Positions 16,436-25,739 are shown, counted from the stretch's first letter. The stretch is 38,615 bases of DNA from Zavarzinella formosa DSM 19928 (GCF_000255705.1 NZ_JH636445.1:283933-322547), one strand, 5' to 3'. Notes: generated by a model from the sequence alone, not told the origin. Program-made: numbers and translations.

Positions 16436-17953
16436 TCAACGAAGCCAGTGGATGCGTCCCCAGTCAACGGATTGCAGTTCCACTCGCCGGCCGCCGACGG
16501 CCCACACGGCCGGCCGGCTGGGTTGGTGAAGCAGAAACGGCTTTCCAAGGAAATTTCGCCGGGGAACGCCCGGTATTTGCCAGGATCTTGAATCATCTGA
16601 ATTCGCGGAGTTGTCCCCGAGCATGAAATACTCGTTTTCCCCGAGTGTCAGGGGGCGGGCTGTCCCGTTTGTTCCGGTCGGCCGGTAGTAAATGTCCCGG
16701 TATAGCTTTAGATGCCGAAAAGTGGCGTTTACTCCCTGACAACCGATTTTCACAGGGGAGGAAACATCCGTTCGCTTCACCCCGGCCGGGAGGTCGAAGG
16801 TGAAATATTCCGTGCCGTTGACGGCGACGGTCACCCGGCGGTCCACCAATGCCATTTCCAAATGCGCTTTCTTGCCAATCTTCAGCGGCGGCCGGTTGGC
16901 GGTGCGGACCAGCCCTTTTTCGGGAATCATCAGCTTGCTCTCGCCAAACTCCCCGCCGACGGCCAGATGAGCGGTCACCTCGTCGGCTCCGTCGAAGAGT
17001 GAACAAACGATCATCCCGTTCCCGGCATTTGGCTCAATTTCCGTGGAGAACAAGAAATCGTGGACGGGGTGGTTATGGGTGCCGGGCGTGTGCCCGTTGT
17101 ACTCGAACCCGTCCCGGATGATCTCAACTTGGCCCGTCTCCGCATCGATGTGCCAGTAAGCGGCCAGATGCGGGGCCACCGACCCCTCGGCCGCGACGGA
17201 AACTTCGTCCCCCTGGTATTTGAACCATTCCGGCAAAGGCTCCTGCACAGGGGTCAATCGGGGGAGCATCCCCACCGGGAGCCAGCGGCGTTCCCAACCC
17301 TCGGGAGGAAAACAATCCCCGTCGTACACCGGAATACGGCATTGAAGGGCTTCGCCCAGCGTCTTGCGGAGGAGTTGGTTGTCGGCCCACGCATCCCCCT
17401 CGCGGATGGTGAGCAACTCCCCCGGCAGGCCGACCACCCGCTTGACATAGGGTTTGGATTTGTCCGACGGGCAGATGAACACAGCCACTTCCCACCGGCG
17501 GGGGCCGCGTATTTGATAAACCGTTTTGTCCACCAGCAACCGATCCCCGGAGACTTCACGGGCAACCGCCAGATTCAAATCAGGAAGATTGCAGTTGGGG
17601 CAATAGGTCATCGGATAGCCTTGGGCCTTGTTCGATGGCTCGCCCACGGTGACCTGATAAAAACACCGGGGACATTGCACCGTTTTATGGTTGCCGACCA
17701 AGGCCGGGGCCATGCTCCCCGTCGGCACTCCGAAGGGTTCGACGGCCATTGTGCGGAGAAACAGGATCGCACACAAGAACAGCAGCGACCCTTCAATGAG
17801 CCGCCGCCGCTGAGAGGGGGGGATCAACCGTGTCGGCGGCGGGGCGGTTTGAATCACCGGTTGTTCCGCGAGAACGCCGGCCCCGTTGACGATGATCGTG
17901 GACATCACCGGGACGGCCGTGGAAGAGGCGGTAGTCGGTTGCGGCAGATCCAC
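16436..17953 (-). CDS. lepB: Signal peptidase I, second copy with the same insertions
   Basis: The 505-residue protein is a diverged paralogue of the next signal peptidase. A Pro-rich N-terminal tail precedes the membrane anchor (about 53-72). The nucleophile is S80 in VPTGSMAPAL, the general base K171 in PYVKRVVGLPGE, and the late box MLGDNSANSDDSR lies near the C-terminus. Four cysteines (CPRC 94-97, CPNC 118-121) form a likely zinc ribbon. A beta-rich insertion with LEMALVDRRVTVAVNG lies before the GDN box. The start is GTG 17953, with AAGGA 12 bases upstream; ATG 17902 is possible. It lies 57 bases after lepA, which matches the lepA-lepB order of E. coli. Both catalytic residues are kept, so I see no sign that this copy is dead. 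Confidence 0.88.
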   Translation of the reverse strand: MDLPQPTTASSTAVPVMSTIIVNGAGVLAEQPVIQTAPPPTRLIPPSQRRRLIEGSLLFLCAILFLRTMAVEPFGVPTGSMAPALVGNHKTVQCPRCFYQVTVGEPSNKAQGYPMTYCPNCNLPDLNLAVAREVSGDRLLVDKTVYQIRGPRRWEVAVFICPSDKSKPYVKRVVGLPGELLTIREGDAWADNQLLRKTLGEALQCRIPVYDGDCFPPEGWERRWLPVGMLPRLTPVQEPLPEWFKYQGDEVSVAAEGSVAPHLAAYWHIDAETGQVEIIRDGFEYNGHTPGTHNHPVHDFLFSTEIEPNAGNGMIVCSLFDGADEVTAHLAVGGEFGESKLMIPEKGLVRTANRPPLKIGKKAHLEMALVDRRVTVAVNGTEYFTFDLPAGVKRTDVSSPVKIGCQGVNATFRHLKLYRDIYYRPTGTNGTARPLTLGENEYFMLGDNSANSDDSRSWQIPGVPRRNFLGKPFLLHQPSRPAVWAVGGRRVELQSVDWGRIHWLR

Positions 17954-18010
17954 CGGTGGCTAGCTTCCTTCGGGATCGGGGGAAAATCCATTCGCGGCCG
18001 GTCGGGGGCG

Positions 18011-19810
18011 TCAGTCGTCCGATTCCAACACGGACATGAAGGCTTCCTGCGAAATCTCCACCTGACCCACCTGTTTCATCCGTTTCTTGCCCTCGGCCTG
18101 CTTCGCCCAGAGTTTACGCTTCCGGGTGATGTCCCCGCCATAGCACTTGGCCGTCACATCCTTTTTCATCCCGGTGATCGTTTCACGGGCAATGATCCGC
18201 GACCCGATGGCCGCCTGCAAGGCGATGTCGAACAGGTGACGGTCGATTTCCTTGCGGAGTTTCTGAATCAGCTTCCGGCCACGACGTTCGGCCGTCGAGC
18301 GGTGAACGATCACGGAGAGGGCATCCACCCGCTTCTGATGGACCAGCACATCCAACCGGACGAGGTCGGCCGGCCGGTATTCCTTCAGTTCGTATTCCAT
18401 CGTGCCGTATCCGTGCGTGACGGATTTGAGCTTGTCGTACAGGTCGTAAATGACTTCCGCGAGCGGCAGTTCATAGGTGATGATCGCCCGTTCGGGGCTG
18501 AGATATTCCGTCTTGATGTACTCGCCCCGCCGCTCGGCCGCCATCGACATGATGTCGCCGATGTTCTTGGACGGCAGCAGGAAATTAATTCGGACAATCG
18601 GCTCCCGGAATTCTTCGATTTGCCCGCCGTCCACCACGTCTTGCGGGCTGTGAACCATGATGGTTTCGCCAGATCGTGTCAAAATCTGGAAGGTGACGTT
18701 CGGGGCGGTGTGAACAAGATCAAGTTCGCAATCGCGTTCCAGCCGTTGGCCGATGATTTCGCGGTGCAACATCCCGAGGAAGCCGCAGCGGAATCCGAAA
18801 CCGAGGCCGTCAGAAACTTCCGGAACGAACGAGAAACTGGAGTCGTTCAGCCGCAACTTGGTGAGGGCTTCCCGCAAATCCTCAAACTCTTCGTTGTCCA
18901 CCGGGTAAAGCCCGGAGTAAACCATCGCCTGCGGAACTTTGTAGCCGGGCAGGGCGGTTTCGGTCGGGTTGACGGCATCCGTCACCGTGTCGCCGATGTG
19001 AACGTCCTGAATGTTTTTGACTTGGGCCGTGAGGAAGCCCACCTGCCCGGTCGTCAGTTCCTGACAAGGCACCATCGTCGGCCGGAACTGGCCGATTTCC
19101 ATGACGACGTGGTCGGTGTTGCCCCGCATCAACTTGATCTTTTGGCCGATCTTGACCGATCCCTCCATGACGCGGATGTAAATCACCACGCCTTTGAAGG
19201 TGTCGAAGTGGCTGTTGTAAATCAACGCCTTCAACGGGGCTTTCGGGTCGCCGGGGGGGCAGGGGACTCGGTCAATGATGGCGTCAAGGATTTCCAAGAC
19301 GCCAACGCCCGACTTGGCGCTGGCCCGCAGCACATCCTCGGCATTCACGCCGACGGCTGTTTCCATTTCGGCCGTGACGGCCTCCGGACGGGCGGTCGGC
19401 ATGTCAATTTTGTTAAGCACTGGAACGATGGTTAGATCGTTCTCGATGGCCAGATAGGCATTGGCCACTGTCTGGGCCTGCACGCCCTGAAAGGCATCGA
19501 CGAGAAGAATCGCCCCTTCGCAGGCCGCGAGACTGCGGGAGACTTCGTAACCGAAATCGACGTGGCCGGGCGTGTCGATCAGGTTGAGTTCGTATTTTTC
19601 GCCATCCTTCGTGTGATAAATCGTCACCGGGTGCATCTGGATGGTGATGCCCCGTTCGCGTTCCAAGTCCATGCCGTCGAGCAACTGGGCACGATAATCC
19701 CGTTTGGTGATCGTGTTTGTTTGCAGCAGGAACTGGTCTGCGAGGGTGCTTTTCCCGTGATCGATGTGGGCAATGATCGAGAAATTACGAATATGGCTTG
19801 GCGCGGGCAT
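18011..19810 (-). CDS. lepA: Elongation factor 4 (LepA), ribosome-associated GTPase
   Basis: The 599-residue translational GTPase has the full-length LepA form. G-domain motifs are AHIDHGKST (G1), RGITIQMHPV (G2 region), DTPGH (G3) and LNKIDMP (G4). Later come the EF-G-like domain III/V segments (GFRCGFLGMLHREI) and the LepA-specific C-terminal domain with AKCYGGDITRKRKLW. LepA acts on ribosomes and can back-translocate or aid assembly under stress. The ATG at 19810 gives a typical start (PAPSHIRNFSIIAHID). It is the first gene of a minus-strand set running into two signal peptidase genes. Confidence 0.96.
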   Translation of the reverse strand: MPAPSHIRNFSIIAHIDHGKSTLADQFLLQTNTITKRDYRAQLLDGMDLERERGITIQMHPVTIYHTKDGEKYELNLIDTPGHVDFGYEVSRSLAACEGAILLVDAFQGVQAQTVANAYLAIENDLTIVPVLNKIDMPTARPEAVTAEMETAVGVNAEDVLRASAKSGVGVLEILDAIIDRVPCPPGDPKAPLKALIYNSHFDTFKGVVIYIRVMEGSVKIGQKIKLMRGNTDHVVMEIGQFRPTMVPCQELTTGQVGFLTAQVKNIQDVHIGDTVTDAVNPTETALPGYKVPQAMVYSGLYPVDNEEFEDLREALTKLRLNDSSFSFVPEVSDGLGFGFRCGFLGMLHREIIGQRLERDCELDLVHTAPNVTFQILTRSGETIMVHSPQDVVDGGQIEEFREPIVRINFLLPSKNIGDIMSMAAERRGEYIKTEYLSPERAIITYELPLAEVIYDLYDKLKSVTHGYGTMEYELKEYRPADLVRLDVLVHQKRVDALSVIVHRSTAERRGRKLIQKLRKEIDRHLFDIALQAAIGSRIIARETITGMKKDVTAKCYGGDITRKRKLWAKQAEGKKRMKQVGQVEISQEAFMSVLESDD

Positions 19811-19958
19811 GTTTCTCGCGTCGGAAGTTCGGAGGTTAACGGTTCGGCTCGTGACTATTTTAGCAGCTAGACCGGCTTCGGCACAGTCCGACCCTTGACC
19901 GGAACGTCCGCCGACCGGATGATGGGAAAAGAATCTTCAGGATCTCAGGAGAAAGTTC

Positions 19959-20471
19959 ATGCGTAACGCCGTGCTTGGTTTGGGGGTTCTGGCCGCGGTT
20001 GCCTTGGGAGTTCTGGGCATTTGCTCCGTTCCTGCCGTGGCCGCCGACGAGGTGAAAATCAGCAAGGTTAATTTGGAAGACCTGTCCAAAGCCGTCGCCG
20101 CCCACAAGGGCAAGATTGTGGTGATCGACATTTGGGCCACCTTCTGCCCCCCGTGCAAGGAAAAGTTCCCGCACATGGTGGAACTGCATAACAAACTCAA
20201 GGACAAGGGCGTGGTGTTCATGAGCCTGTCCGTGGACGAACCGGCCGACATGCCGAACGCCTTGGAATTCCTGCAAGGGAAAAAGGCGTTCTTCACGAAT
20301 TACCTGCTCGACGACACCGACAAGAACAAGGAAGCATGGGAGGACAAGTTCGCCCATCAATCCCCACCGATTGTCCATGTTTTCGACCGGAGCGGTAAGC
20401 TCCAAACCCTCGAAGGCAAGAAAATCGCCACGTTGGACAAGTTGCTGGAAGAGTTGATCGAGAAGAAGTAG
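19959..20471 (+). CDS. TlpA/thioredoxin-like secreted protein
   Basis: A 170-residue protein with a signal peptide (about residues 1-29, cleavage after AVAA). A thioredoxin fold follows whose active site is WATFCPPCKEKFP (C63 and C66). The cis-proline region is probably SPPIVHVFDRSGKL. WATxCPPCxxxxP is typical of TlpA/ResA-like periplasmic thiol-disulfide reductases, so a reducing role outside the cytoplasm is likely, though the partner is unknown. AGGAG lies seven bases before the ATG. It is divergent from lepA across a gap of about 150 bases. Confidence 0.88.
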   Translation: MRNAVLGLGVLAAVALGVLGICSVPAVAADEVKISKVNLEDLSKAVAAHKGKIVVIDIWATFCPPCKEKFPHMVELHNKLKDKGVVFMSLSVDEPADMPNALEFLQGKKAFFTNYLLDDTDKNKEAWEDKFAHQSPPIVHVFDRSGKLQTLEGKKIATLDKLLEELIEKK

Positions 20472-20504
20472 GCCAAGCTTCAACCACTCATTTTCAAAAT
20501 CCAA

Positions 20505-20990
20505 ATGGAGCGGGAGAGTGAAGTGGATTTGCGTCCCCAATTTCTCCCTCCAAACTTCGATGAGGTTTGGTTTGCCCGTCTGGTTGAACTTGCCGCCAGA
20601 TTAGATGGAGCCGATTCCGGAGTTTGGGATGATGATTTGGCCGAGTTCAACCGGCTGGCCGGAACGACAATCCCATTTGATGATTTTCAAGAGATTTATG
20701 AGCAGCAGAGTCACAGGGATTGGGTTCGCCGCATTCTCTTCCAGAAGACACTTCTTCCATGTGCCGATATTTCGCTTGAGGAAATGATTGAGATTGTGAC
20801 GAGGGCCATGTCAATTGACGAGAATGCCGATTGGGATTTTTACTTGGAATTGTTCGTTGTGAACTGCAAACATCCCTTGGGCGTCAACCTGATCTTTGGG
20901 CCGACGACTTCGGTGCCCGAATTCCCTCAAGATCGGGAGCCAACGGCTGAAGAAATCGCCTGTTTGGCGGTTGGCTACGTCGCAAAATAA
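20505..20990 (+). CDS. Hypothetical protein
   Basis: I do not recognise this 161-residue acidic protein. It has no signal peptide or membrane segment. The sequence looks helical and soluble, with FDEVWFARLVELAARLD, FDDFQEIYEQQSHRDWVRRI and a middle part rich in Ile, Met and acidic residues. It starts 33 bases after the TlpA-like gene on the same strand and ends 10 bases from the convergent glycosyltransferase gene. GTG 20523, six or seven bases after a GGGAG, is an alternative start. Its base composition is more AT-rich than neighbouring genes. The size and acidity would also fit a small immunity-type protein, but nothing in the sequence shows this. Confidence 0.65.
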   Translation: MERESEVDLRPQFLPPNFDEVWFARLVELAARLDGADSGVWDDDLAEFNRLAGTTIPFDDFQEIYEQQSHRDWVRRILFQKTLLPCADISLEEMIEIVTRAMSIDENADWDFYLELFVVNCKHPLGVNLIFGPTTSVPEFPQDREPTAEEIACLAVGYVAK

Positions 20991-21000
20991 ACGCCGTTCA

Positions 21001-21843
21001 TCAGTCCTTCAGCCAATACCGGATGATGCAATACAAGGCATTGAAACCGTCCTTCATGCCGATCTTCTTGCCTTCTTCGTAGGTCCGGCCGGAATAGCTG
21101 ATTGGCACTTCAAAGATTCGCCAGGAAGGCTTTCGTCTCTTGGCGATCTTGGCGGTCACTTCTGGCTCGAAGCCGAAACGATCCGATTTGATGTTGATCG
21201 ACTGGATCACTTCCCGTCGGAAGACCTTGTAGCACGTTTCCATGTCCGTGAGGTTCAGGTCGGTCAGGAAGTTGGAAAGCAACGTCAGAACGTGATTGCC
21301 GACCGAGTGCCAGAAATACAGCACCCGATGGTTCTCGCCGATGAACCGGGAGCCGTACACCACATCGGCTTTGCCCTCCATGATCGGCTGGATCAATTGG
21401 GGATACTCGGCCGGATTATACTCCAAGTCCGCGTCTTGAACGATCACGATGTCGCCGGTGGCGTGCTTGAAACCCGTCCGCAGGCCGGCGCCTTTGCCTT
21501 GGTTCTTCTCGTGGTGGATCACCCGGCAATCGGGGAATTTGCTGATTTCCTCGTCCAGAATTTTCCGCGTGCCATCCGTCGAGCAATCGTTGACGAGAAT
21601 GATTTCCTTGGGGATTTCGACGTCCCGCACCCGCCGGACGATCTCCCGCACCCAGCGTTCCTCGTTGTAAACGGGAATCACCACGCTGAGCTTGAAACCA
21701 TCCGGGATGGGGAAAACGCCCATTTTTCGACAGGCCGCGTCCCCGAACAGCGATTTGCCGATGGCATAGCGTTGGTTGGGGGTGAGCGTCAGATTTTCCA
21801 ATCCCTGCAAATTGGCGGGCAAGCCGGACGAATCGACGGACAT
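21001..21843 (-). CDS. Family 2 glycosyltransferase (DPM1/polyprenyl-phosphate sugar transferase-like)
   Basis: The 280-residue enzyme has about 50 extra N-terminal residues and then a GT-A fold: [22 protein letters not shown], the metal-binding DxD in [10 protein letters not shown], and [20 protein letters not shown] is typical of the dolichyl-phosphate mannose synthase-like group. No C-terminal membrane helices are visible, so it is probably cytoplasmic or peripheral and transfers a sugar to a lipid carrier or glycan. I chose ATG 21843 because AGAGGA lies nine bases upstream and the frame upstream of it has no family features. It is divergent from a sugar aminotransferase gene, which suggests both serve surface glycan synthesis. 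Confidence 0.88.
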   Translation of the reverse strand: MSVDSSGLPANLQGLENLTLTPNQRYAIGKSLFGDAACRKMGVFPIPDGFKLSVVIPVYNEERWVREIVRRVRDVEIPKEIILVNDCSTDGTRKILDEEISKFPDCRVIHHEKNQGKGAGLRTGFKHATGDIVIVQDADLEYNPAEYPQLIQPIMEGKADVVYGSRFIGENHRVLYFWHSVGNHVLTLLSNFLTDLNLTDMETCYKVFRREVIQSINIKSDRFGFEPEVTAKIAKRRKPSWRIFEVPISYSGRTYEEGKKIGMKDGFNALYCIIRYWLKD

Positions 21844-22147
21844 CGTTGAACATCCTCTGAAACACGGGACCAACGCAGGGAAGACTTCGGCCCACGTGAT
21901 CGAATAGCCTTGGGGTGATTTCGTACCCACTGTTGGCAAATCAGTCAAGATGAGAAGTCCGGGTGGAATATCGGCGCAATTCATCCATCATTATGAGGGA
22001 ATCCTTGGAGACCCCTCAAAGCCCCTGTCTCCAAAAGCCGACTTGATGGAATGACGATGAGTTGTGTACGATATCTTTTCCGTAAGATCGTGAAATCAGG
22101 GAAGATTTGACGGCTGACGGGCAAGCCACGGAATGGAGTCTGACCTC
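21844..22147. other. Divergent intergenic region, glycosyltransferase/aminotransferase
   Basis: About 300 bases without a gene, which should hold the promoters of both flanking genes. The only clear structure is an 8-bp perfect inverted repeat, TTGGAGAC at 22005-22012 and its complement at 22027-22034, with a 14-base loop. It could be an operator or leader hairpin. I see no consensus promoter that I would defend. Confidence 0.4.
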
Positions 22148-23314
22148 ATGAGCAATTTGCCAAGCCCCCCGCCAGTCCCGATGTGTGATCTGGCCACTCA
22201 ATACAAAGCCATTCAATCGGATGTCGAAGCGGCTGTTCTGCGGGTGCTGTCCTCCGGGCAAGTCATCATGGGGCCGGAAGTGACCGGTCTTGAAACGGAA
22301 GTGGCCGAATACTGTCACGCCAAGTTCGGCATCGGCTGCGCCTCCGGGACGGATGCCATCCTGCTCGCCTTGCATGCCCTCGACATCGGGCCGGGCGATG
22401 AAGTCATCATCCCGCCGTTCACATTCTTTGCCACCGTCGGCTCGGTGGTTCGCACCGGAGCCACGCCGGTTTTTGCGGACATTGACCCCCGCACATACAA
22501 CATCGACCCGGAACAAGTCGCCGAGAAGATCACGCCGCGGACGAAGGCGATCATGCCCGTCCATCTGTACGGCCAATGCGCGGACATGCAACCGCTGTGG
22601 GAACTCTCCGAAAAGCACAACATCCCGCTGATCGAAGACGCCGCCCAAGCCATCGGGGCCGAGTATCACGGCAAACGAGTGGGAACGCTTGGCGGCATCT
22701 GTGCCCTGAGTTTCTACCCGAGCAAGAACCTTGGAACCTATGGGGACGCCGGCCTCATCACGACCGACAATCCCGAGTGGGCGGCCAAGATGAAGGCCAT
22801 TCGGACCCACGGCAGCGAGCAGAAATATTTCCACAAATATATCGGCTACAACGCCCGCATCGACGCGATTCAGGCGGCCATCCTGCGGGTGAAACTTCCC
22901 CACTTGGACAAGTGGACCGGCCAGCGCCAGGAAGCGGCGGCCCGCTATGACGAGTTGATTCAAGATCGCGGACTGGACGGTTTCATCAGTCGGCCGCAGG
23001 TGATGGCCGGGATGCGACACGTCTTCAATCAATACGTGATCCGCGTGCCCGGCGAATCGCGAGATGCCTTGATCGCCCACTTCAAGGCCAGCCAAGTGGC
23101 TTGCGACATCTACTACCCGCTGCCGTTGCACATGCAGGAATGCCTGAAATACCTGAACTTGGGCGAGGGTGATTTCCCCGAGTCCGAAGCGGCCGCGAAG
23201 TGTGTGCTGGCGTTGCCGATGTATCCCGATCTCACGATGGAGATTCAAGAACGGGTGACGGACACGCTGGCCAGTTTCGCCAAAAAGCATGTCCGCAAAG
23301 GCAAGGCGGCGTAA
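22148..23314 (+). CDS. DegT/DnrJ/EryC1/StrS-family sugar aminotransferase
   Basis: The 388-residue PLP enzyme transaminates keto-sugar nucleotides. The N-terminus has PMCDLATQYKAI and SGQVIMGPEVTGLE. The cofactor region includes ASGTDAILLALHAL, and IIPPFTFFATVG follows. IEDAAQAIGAEYHG contains the PLP-ring Asp, and the Schiff-base lysine is K193 in LSFYPSKNLGTYGD. The C-terminal part (DIYYPLPLHMQECL) is typical. The product would be an amino-sugar nucleotide for a surface glycan. I prefer ATG 22148, with GGAG nine bases upstream, over the ATG at 22133. It is divergent from the glycosyltransferase gene. Confidence 0.92.
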   Translation: MSNLPSPPPVPMCDLATQYKAIQSDVEAAVLRVLSSGQVIMGPEVTGLETEVAEYCHAKFGIGCASGTDAILLALHALDIGPGDEVIIPPFTFFATVGSVVRTGATPVFADIDPRTYNIDPEQVAEKITPRTKAIMPVHLYGQCADMQPLWELSEKHNIPLIEDAAQAIGAEYHGKRVGTLGGICALSFYPSKNLGTYGDAGLITTDNPEWAAKMKAIRTHGSEQKYFHKYIGYNARIDAIQAAILRVKLPHLDKWTGQRQEAAARYDELIQDRGLDGFISRPQVMAGMRHVFNQYVIRVPGESRDALIAHFKASQVACDIYYPLPLHMQECLKYLNLGEGDFPESEAAAKCVLALPMYPDLTMEIQERVTDTLASFAKKHVRKGKAA

Positions 23315-23389
23315 GCCCGCTCTGGATTTCGGATTCCCGGCCAAATAAGTTGGTGGCAAGTTCCTCTCCTCCAAACAGGAAATGCCATC

Positions 23390-24361
23390 ATGCGATTGAT
23401 CGCGTTGTTTCTCCTCTGCTCCTCCCCGGTGTTCGCCGGGGAAATTTTTGCCCCGGATGCCAAGTTAAAAGTCGAATCAGCCAAGGGCGAAGGCGGGGAA
23501 GGCCCAGCCTGGCATCCAAAACTGGGGGTTCTCACCAGCGGCAACGACAACATTTGCCGTCTCTCCATTGATGGCAAATCAAGCATTTATCGCGAAGGGG
23601 CCGGAACCAACGGCCTGCTCTGGGATGCCGACGGAAGTTTGCTGGCCTGCGAACCGAAGTTTCGCCGGGTGACCCGCACGGATGTGAACGGGAAGATCAC
23701 CGTTTTGGCCGACAAATTTGACGGCAAGAAGTTCAACCAACCGAACGATATCACTGTTGATTCCAAGGGTCGAATCTATTTCACCGACCCTTGCTATGGC
23801 GACCGCAGCAAACTGGAAATGACCGATGCCGATGGCAAGATCGTCGAGGGCGTCTACCGGATCGACTTGGACGGGAAAGTGTCCCGGATCATCGGCCGGG
23901 AACTCGAACGGCCCAACGGCATCCTTGTCTCGGCCGACGACAAAACCCTTTTCGTCGCCGACAACAACAACAGCAAACTTGGCGACGCCCGCAAGTTGTA
24001 TCGCTTCGATCTTCGAGCCGATGGCACGGTGGATTTGAAGAGCAAGAAACTGATTTATGACTGGAAAGACGGTCGTGGCCCGGACGGGTTGAAGCAGGAT
24101 TCCAAGGGCCGGTTGTTCGTCGCCGGGGGGCTTAACAAGCCGAACCCGCCCGCCGAACCCTCGACCACCGTCAAAGGGGGCATCTACGTCTTCGATGCCG
24201 ATGGCAAGTTTCTGGAGTTCTTGGCTGTTCCCACTGACGAAGTGACAAACTGCGCTTTCGGCGGCGAAGACCTGAAAACGCTCTACGTCACCGGCGGCGG
24301 CGTCTTGTACAGCATCCAAGTGCAAACACCTGGGCGGGTGGTGTTTCCGGGGAAGAAGTAA
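23390..24361 (+). CDS. SMP-30/gluconolactonase-like secreted protein
   Basis: A 323-residue protein with a short signal peptide (MRLIALFLLCSSPVFAG) and a six-bladed beta-propeller of the SMP-30/gluconolactonase/LRE group. Family-like segments are EGPAWHPK, GLLWDADGSLLACE, NQPNDITVDSKGRIYFTDP, ERPNGILVSADDKTLFVAD and GPDGLKQDSKGRLFVAGG; the Glu, Asn and Asp of these loops are the expected calcium/zinc ligands. It probably hydrolyses a sugar lactone outside the cytoplasm, but the substrate cannot be read. It is followed by a strong intrinsic terminator. Confidence 0.9.
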   Translation: MRLIALFLLCSSPVFAGEIFAPDAKLKVESAKGEGGEGPAWHPKLGVLTSGNDNICRLSIDGKSSIYREGAGTNGLLWDADGSLLACEPKFRRVTRTDVNGKITVLADKFDGKKFNQPNDITVDSKGRIYFTDPCYGDRSKLEMTDADGKIVEGVYRIDLDGKVSRIIGRELERPNGILVSADDKTLFVADNNNSKLGDARKLYRFDLRADGTVDLKSKKLIYDWKDGRGPDGLKQDSKGRLFVAGGLNKPNPPAEPSTTVKGGIYVFDADGKFLEFLAVPTDEVTNCAFGGEDLKTLYVTGGGVLYSIQVQTPGRVVFPGKK

Positions 24362-24385
24362 ATAGATCACCGAGATTTCAGTGGG

Positions 24386-24425
24386 AAAAGGAGCCGTGAT
24401 GCGTTGCATCGCGGCTCCTTTTTTA
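24386..24425 (+). terminator. Strong intrinsic terminator after the gluconolactonase-like gene
   Basis: A 17-bp stem with one G-U pair (24386-24402 against 24406-24422) and a 3-base loop is followed by a T-run to 24424. It lies 25 bases after the stop codon. A-rich flanks also make it a possible terminator for the convergent MFS gene, whose stop codon falls in the T-run. Confidence 0.88.
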
Positions 24426-25739
24426 TTTCCCGAAGTGGGAGGGAGCCGCTTTTTGCGTCAGCCCCGGCACGAACACCAACACGGACAAGCACGTCAGCCC
24501 CACCAACGGGGCCAGTCCGGCGACAGTCATTCCCAGAGTGTAATCGCCGGTGTCTTTGATGTGCTGGCCGATCATTCCCTGCATTTGGCCCACGATGAAC
24601 CACGTTCCGGCCGAGAGGGTGCCGTTAAGCAAGCCCATGTGCTTGCGAGGAAGTTCTTGCACAGCCGCGTAATATTGCGGGTGCAAACCGAGCGTCCCCG
24701 CCCCGATCAGCAACAAGAGGCTAACTTGGAGCCAGCCCGGCGGAACACGGGTGACGAACACCCCCAAGCCCGCGCAGGCGGTGCAGGCAATGAACGCGAC
24801 CAACCTCGCCCGTTCGATTCTCATGCCGAATCGCCGGGAGAGTGTCGTGGCAATGTATCCCGAGACCAGACAGCCGATGTCAGCCACCACATAATAAGCA
24901 CAGACCACATAGGCCGGCGCCGGCATTTCCATCGTGAACACGTCGGGATAGTGCTGGTTCTCCTTCAAAAACTTCGGCAGCCACGCCCTGAAGAATTGCC
25001 ACGTCAGGCTCATGCTGAGTGTCAGTCCGACCAGCAACAGCATATGCACGATCAATTTGCCGGGGACGATTCGCTCGGTGATCTGAACGGCCTGCCGGTG
25101 CGGATGCAACTCTACATTGCGGACCAGCGAATACCACACCGGAAGCCAGAGCATTCCCAGCAAACCGATGCACAGGAAGGTCACCGGCCAGGAGACCGGA
25201 ATCGCCGACAAACCCCGGATTAAGAACGGCGTGATGGCCGCCCCCATTGAGGCCCCGCTTTGCAGGATGGAATTGCCGAACGGCCGGTCTTTTTCGCTTA
25301 GCACATTCCGCAAGGTGACGAGCGCGCAGGGCCAATGCCCGGCCTCGAAGAATCCCAGAGTCGTCCGACATAAAAACAACCAAGAATAGGCCCCGTAACC
25401 GAAGGTTTCTTCCGGGTTGCCGAGCATTTCTTCGACAAAAGTCTGATTCGCCAGTCCGCAAGCGCAACCGGAAATCGACCATCCAAGCAGGGCAATCGGA
25501 TATAGGTGTTTTGGCCCGAAACGGTCGACAAGGAAGCCGAACGACACCGCACCGAGAGCGAATGCCCAGCTAAAGGTTTTTTCCAACCGGCCATAGCGTG
25601 CGTCGTCGAGGTTGAGTACATCCGGCTTTTTGAGGAGGGTCGATAATTCGCCGAGGGCCTGCCGGTCCATGTAATTCAGGAGTGTGGCAACAAGTAACAA
25701 ACCACTGAGCCACCACCCCCATTTGGAGGTGGTGTTCAT
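24423..25739 (-). CDS. MFS transporter, ACS/hexuronate-like group
   Basis: The 438-residue protein has about 12 membrane helices. The first half contains LNYMDRQALGEL, the anion:cation symporter-like start, and FGFLVDRFGPKHLYPIALLG, the MFS loop 2-3 motif in degenerate form. FFEAGHWPCALVTLRNVLSEKDR, close to the ACS-family helix 4-5 signature, follows. The likely substrates are organic anions such as hexuronates or carboxylates. ATG 25739 overlaps the stop codon of the upstream creatininase-family gene as ATGA, so transport and hydrolysis are probably coupled. Its stop codon lies in the T-run of the opposing terminator. Confidence 0.9.
   Translation of the reverse strand: MNTTSKWGWWLSGLLLVATLLNYMDRQALGELSTLLKKPDVLNLDDARYGRLEKTFSWAFALGAVSFGFLVDRFGPKHLYPIALLGWSISGCACGLANQTFVEEMLGNPEETFGYGAYSWLFLCRTTLGFFEAGHWPCALVTLRNVLSEKDRPFGNSILQSGASMGAAITPFLIRGLSAIPVSWPVTFLCIGLLGMLWLPVWYSLVRNVELHPHRQAVQITERIVPGKLIVHMLLLVGLTLSMSLTWQFFRAWLPKFLKENQHYPDVFTMEMPAPAYVVCAYYVVADIGCLVSGYIATTLSRRFGMRIERARLVAFIACTACAGLGVFVTRVPPGWLQVSLLLLIGAGTLGLHPQYYAAVQELPRKHMGLLNGTLSAGTWFIVGQMQGMIGQHIKDTGDYTLGMTVAGLAPLVGLTCLSVLVFVPGLTQKAAPSHFGK

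Noticed and set aside
17060-19435. 791-codon open frame on the plus strand, antisense to lepA and a signal peptidase gene
   Set aside because: It is a codon-bias shadow: lepA and lepB on the other strand match known families along their whole length, and this frame has no family features or ribosome site.
22016-23374. 452-codon minus-strand frame opposite the DegT aminotransferase
   Set aside because: The plus strand has all aminotransferase motifs, and the antisense product shows none.
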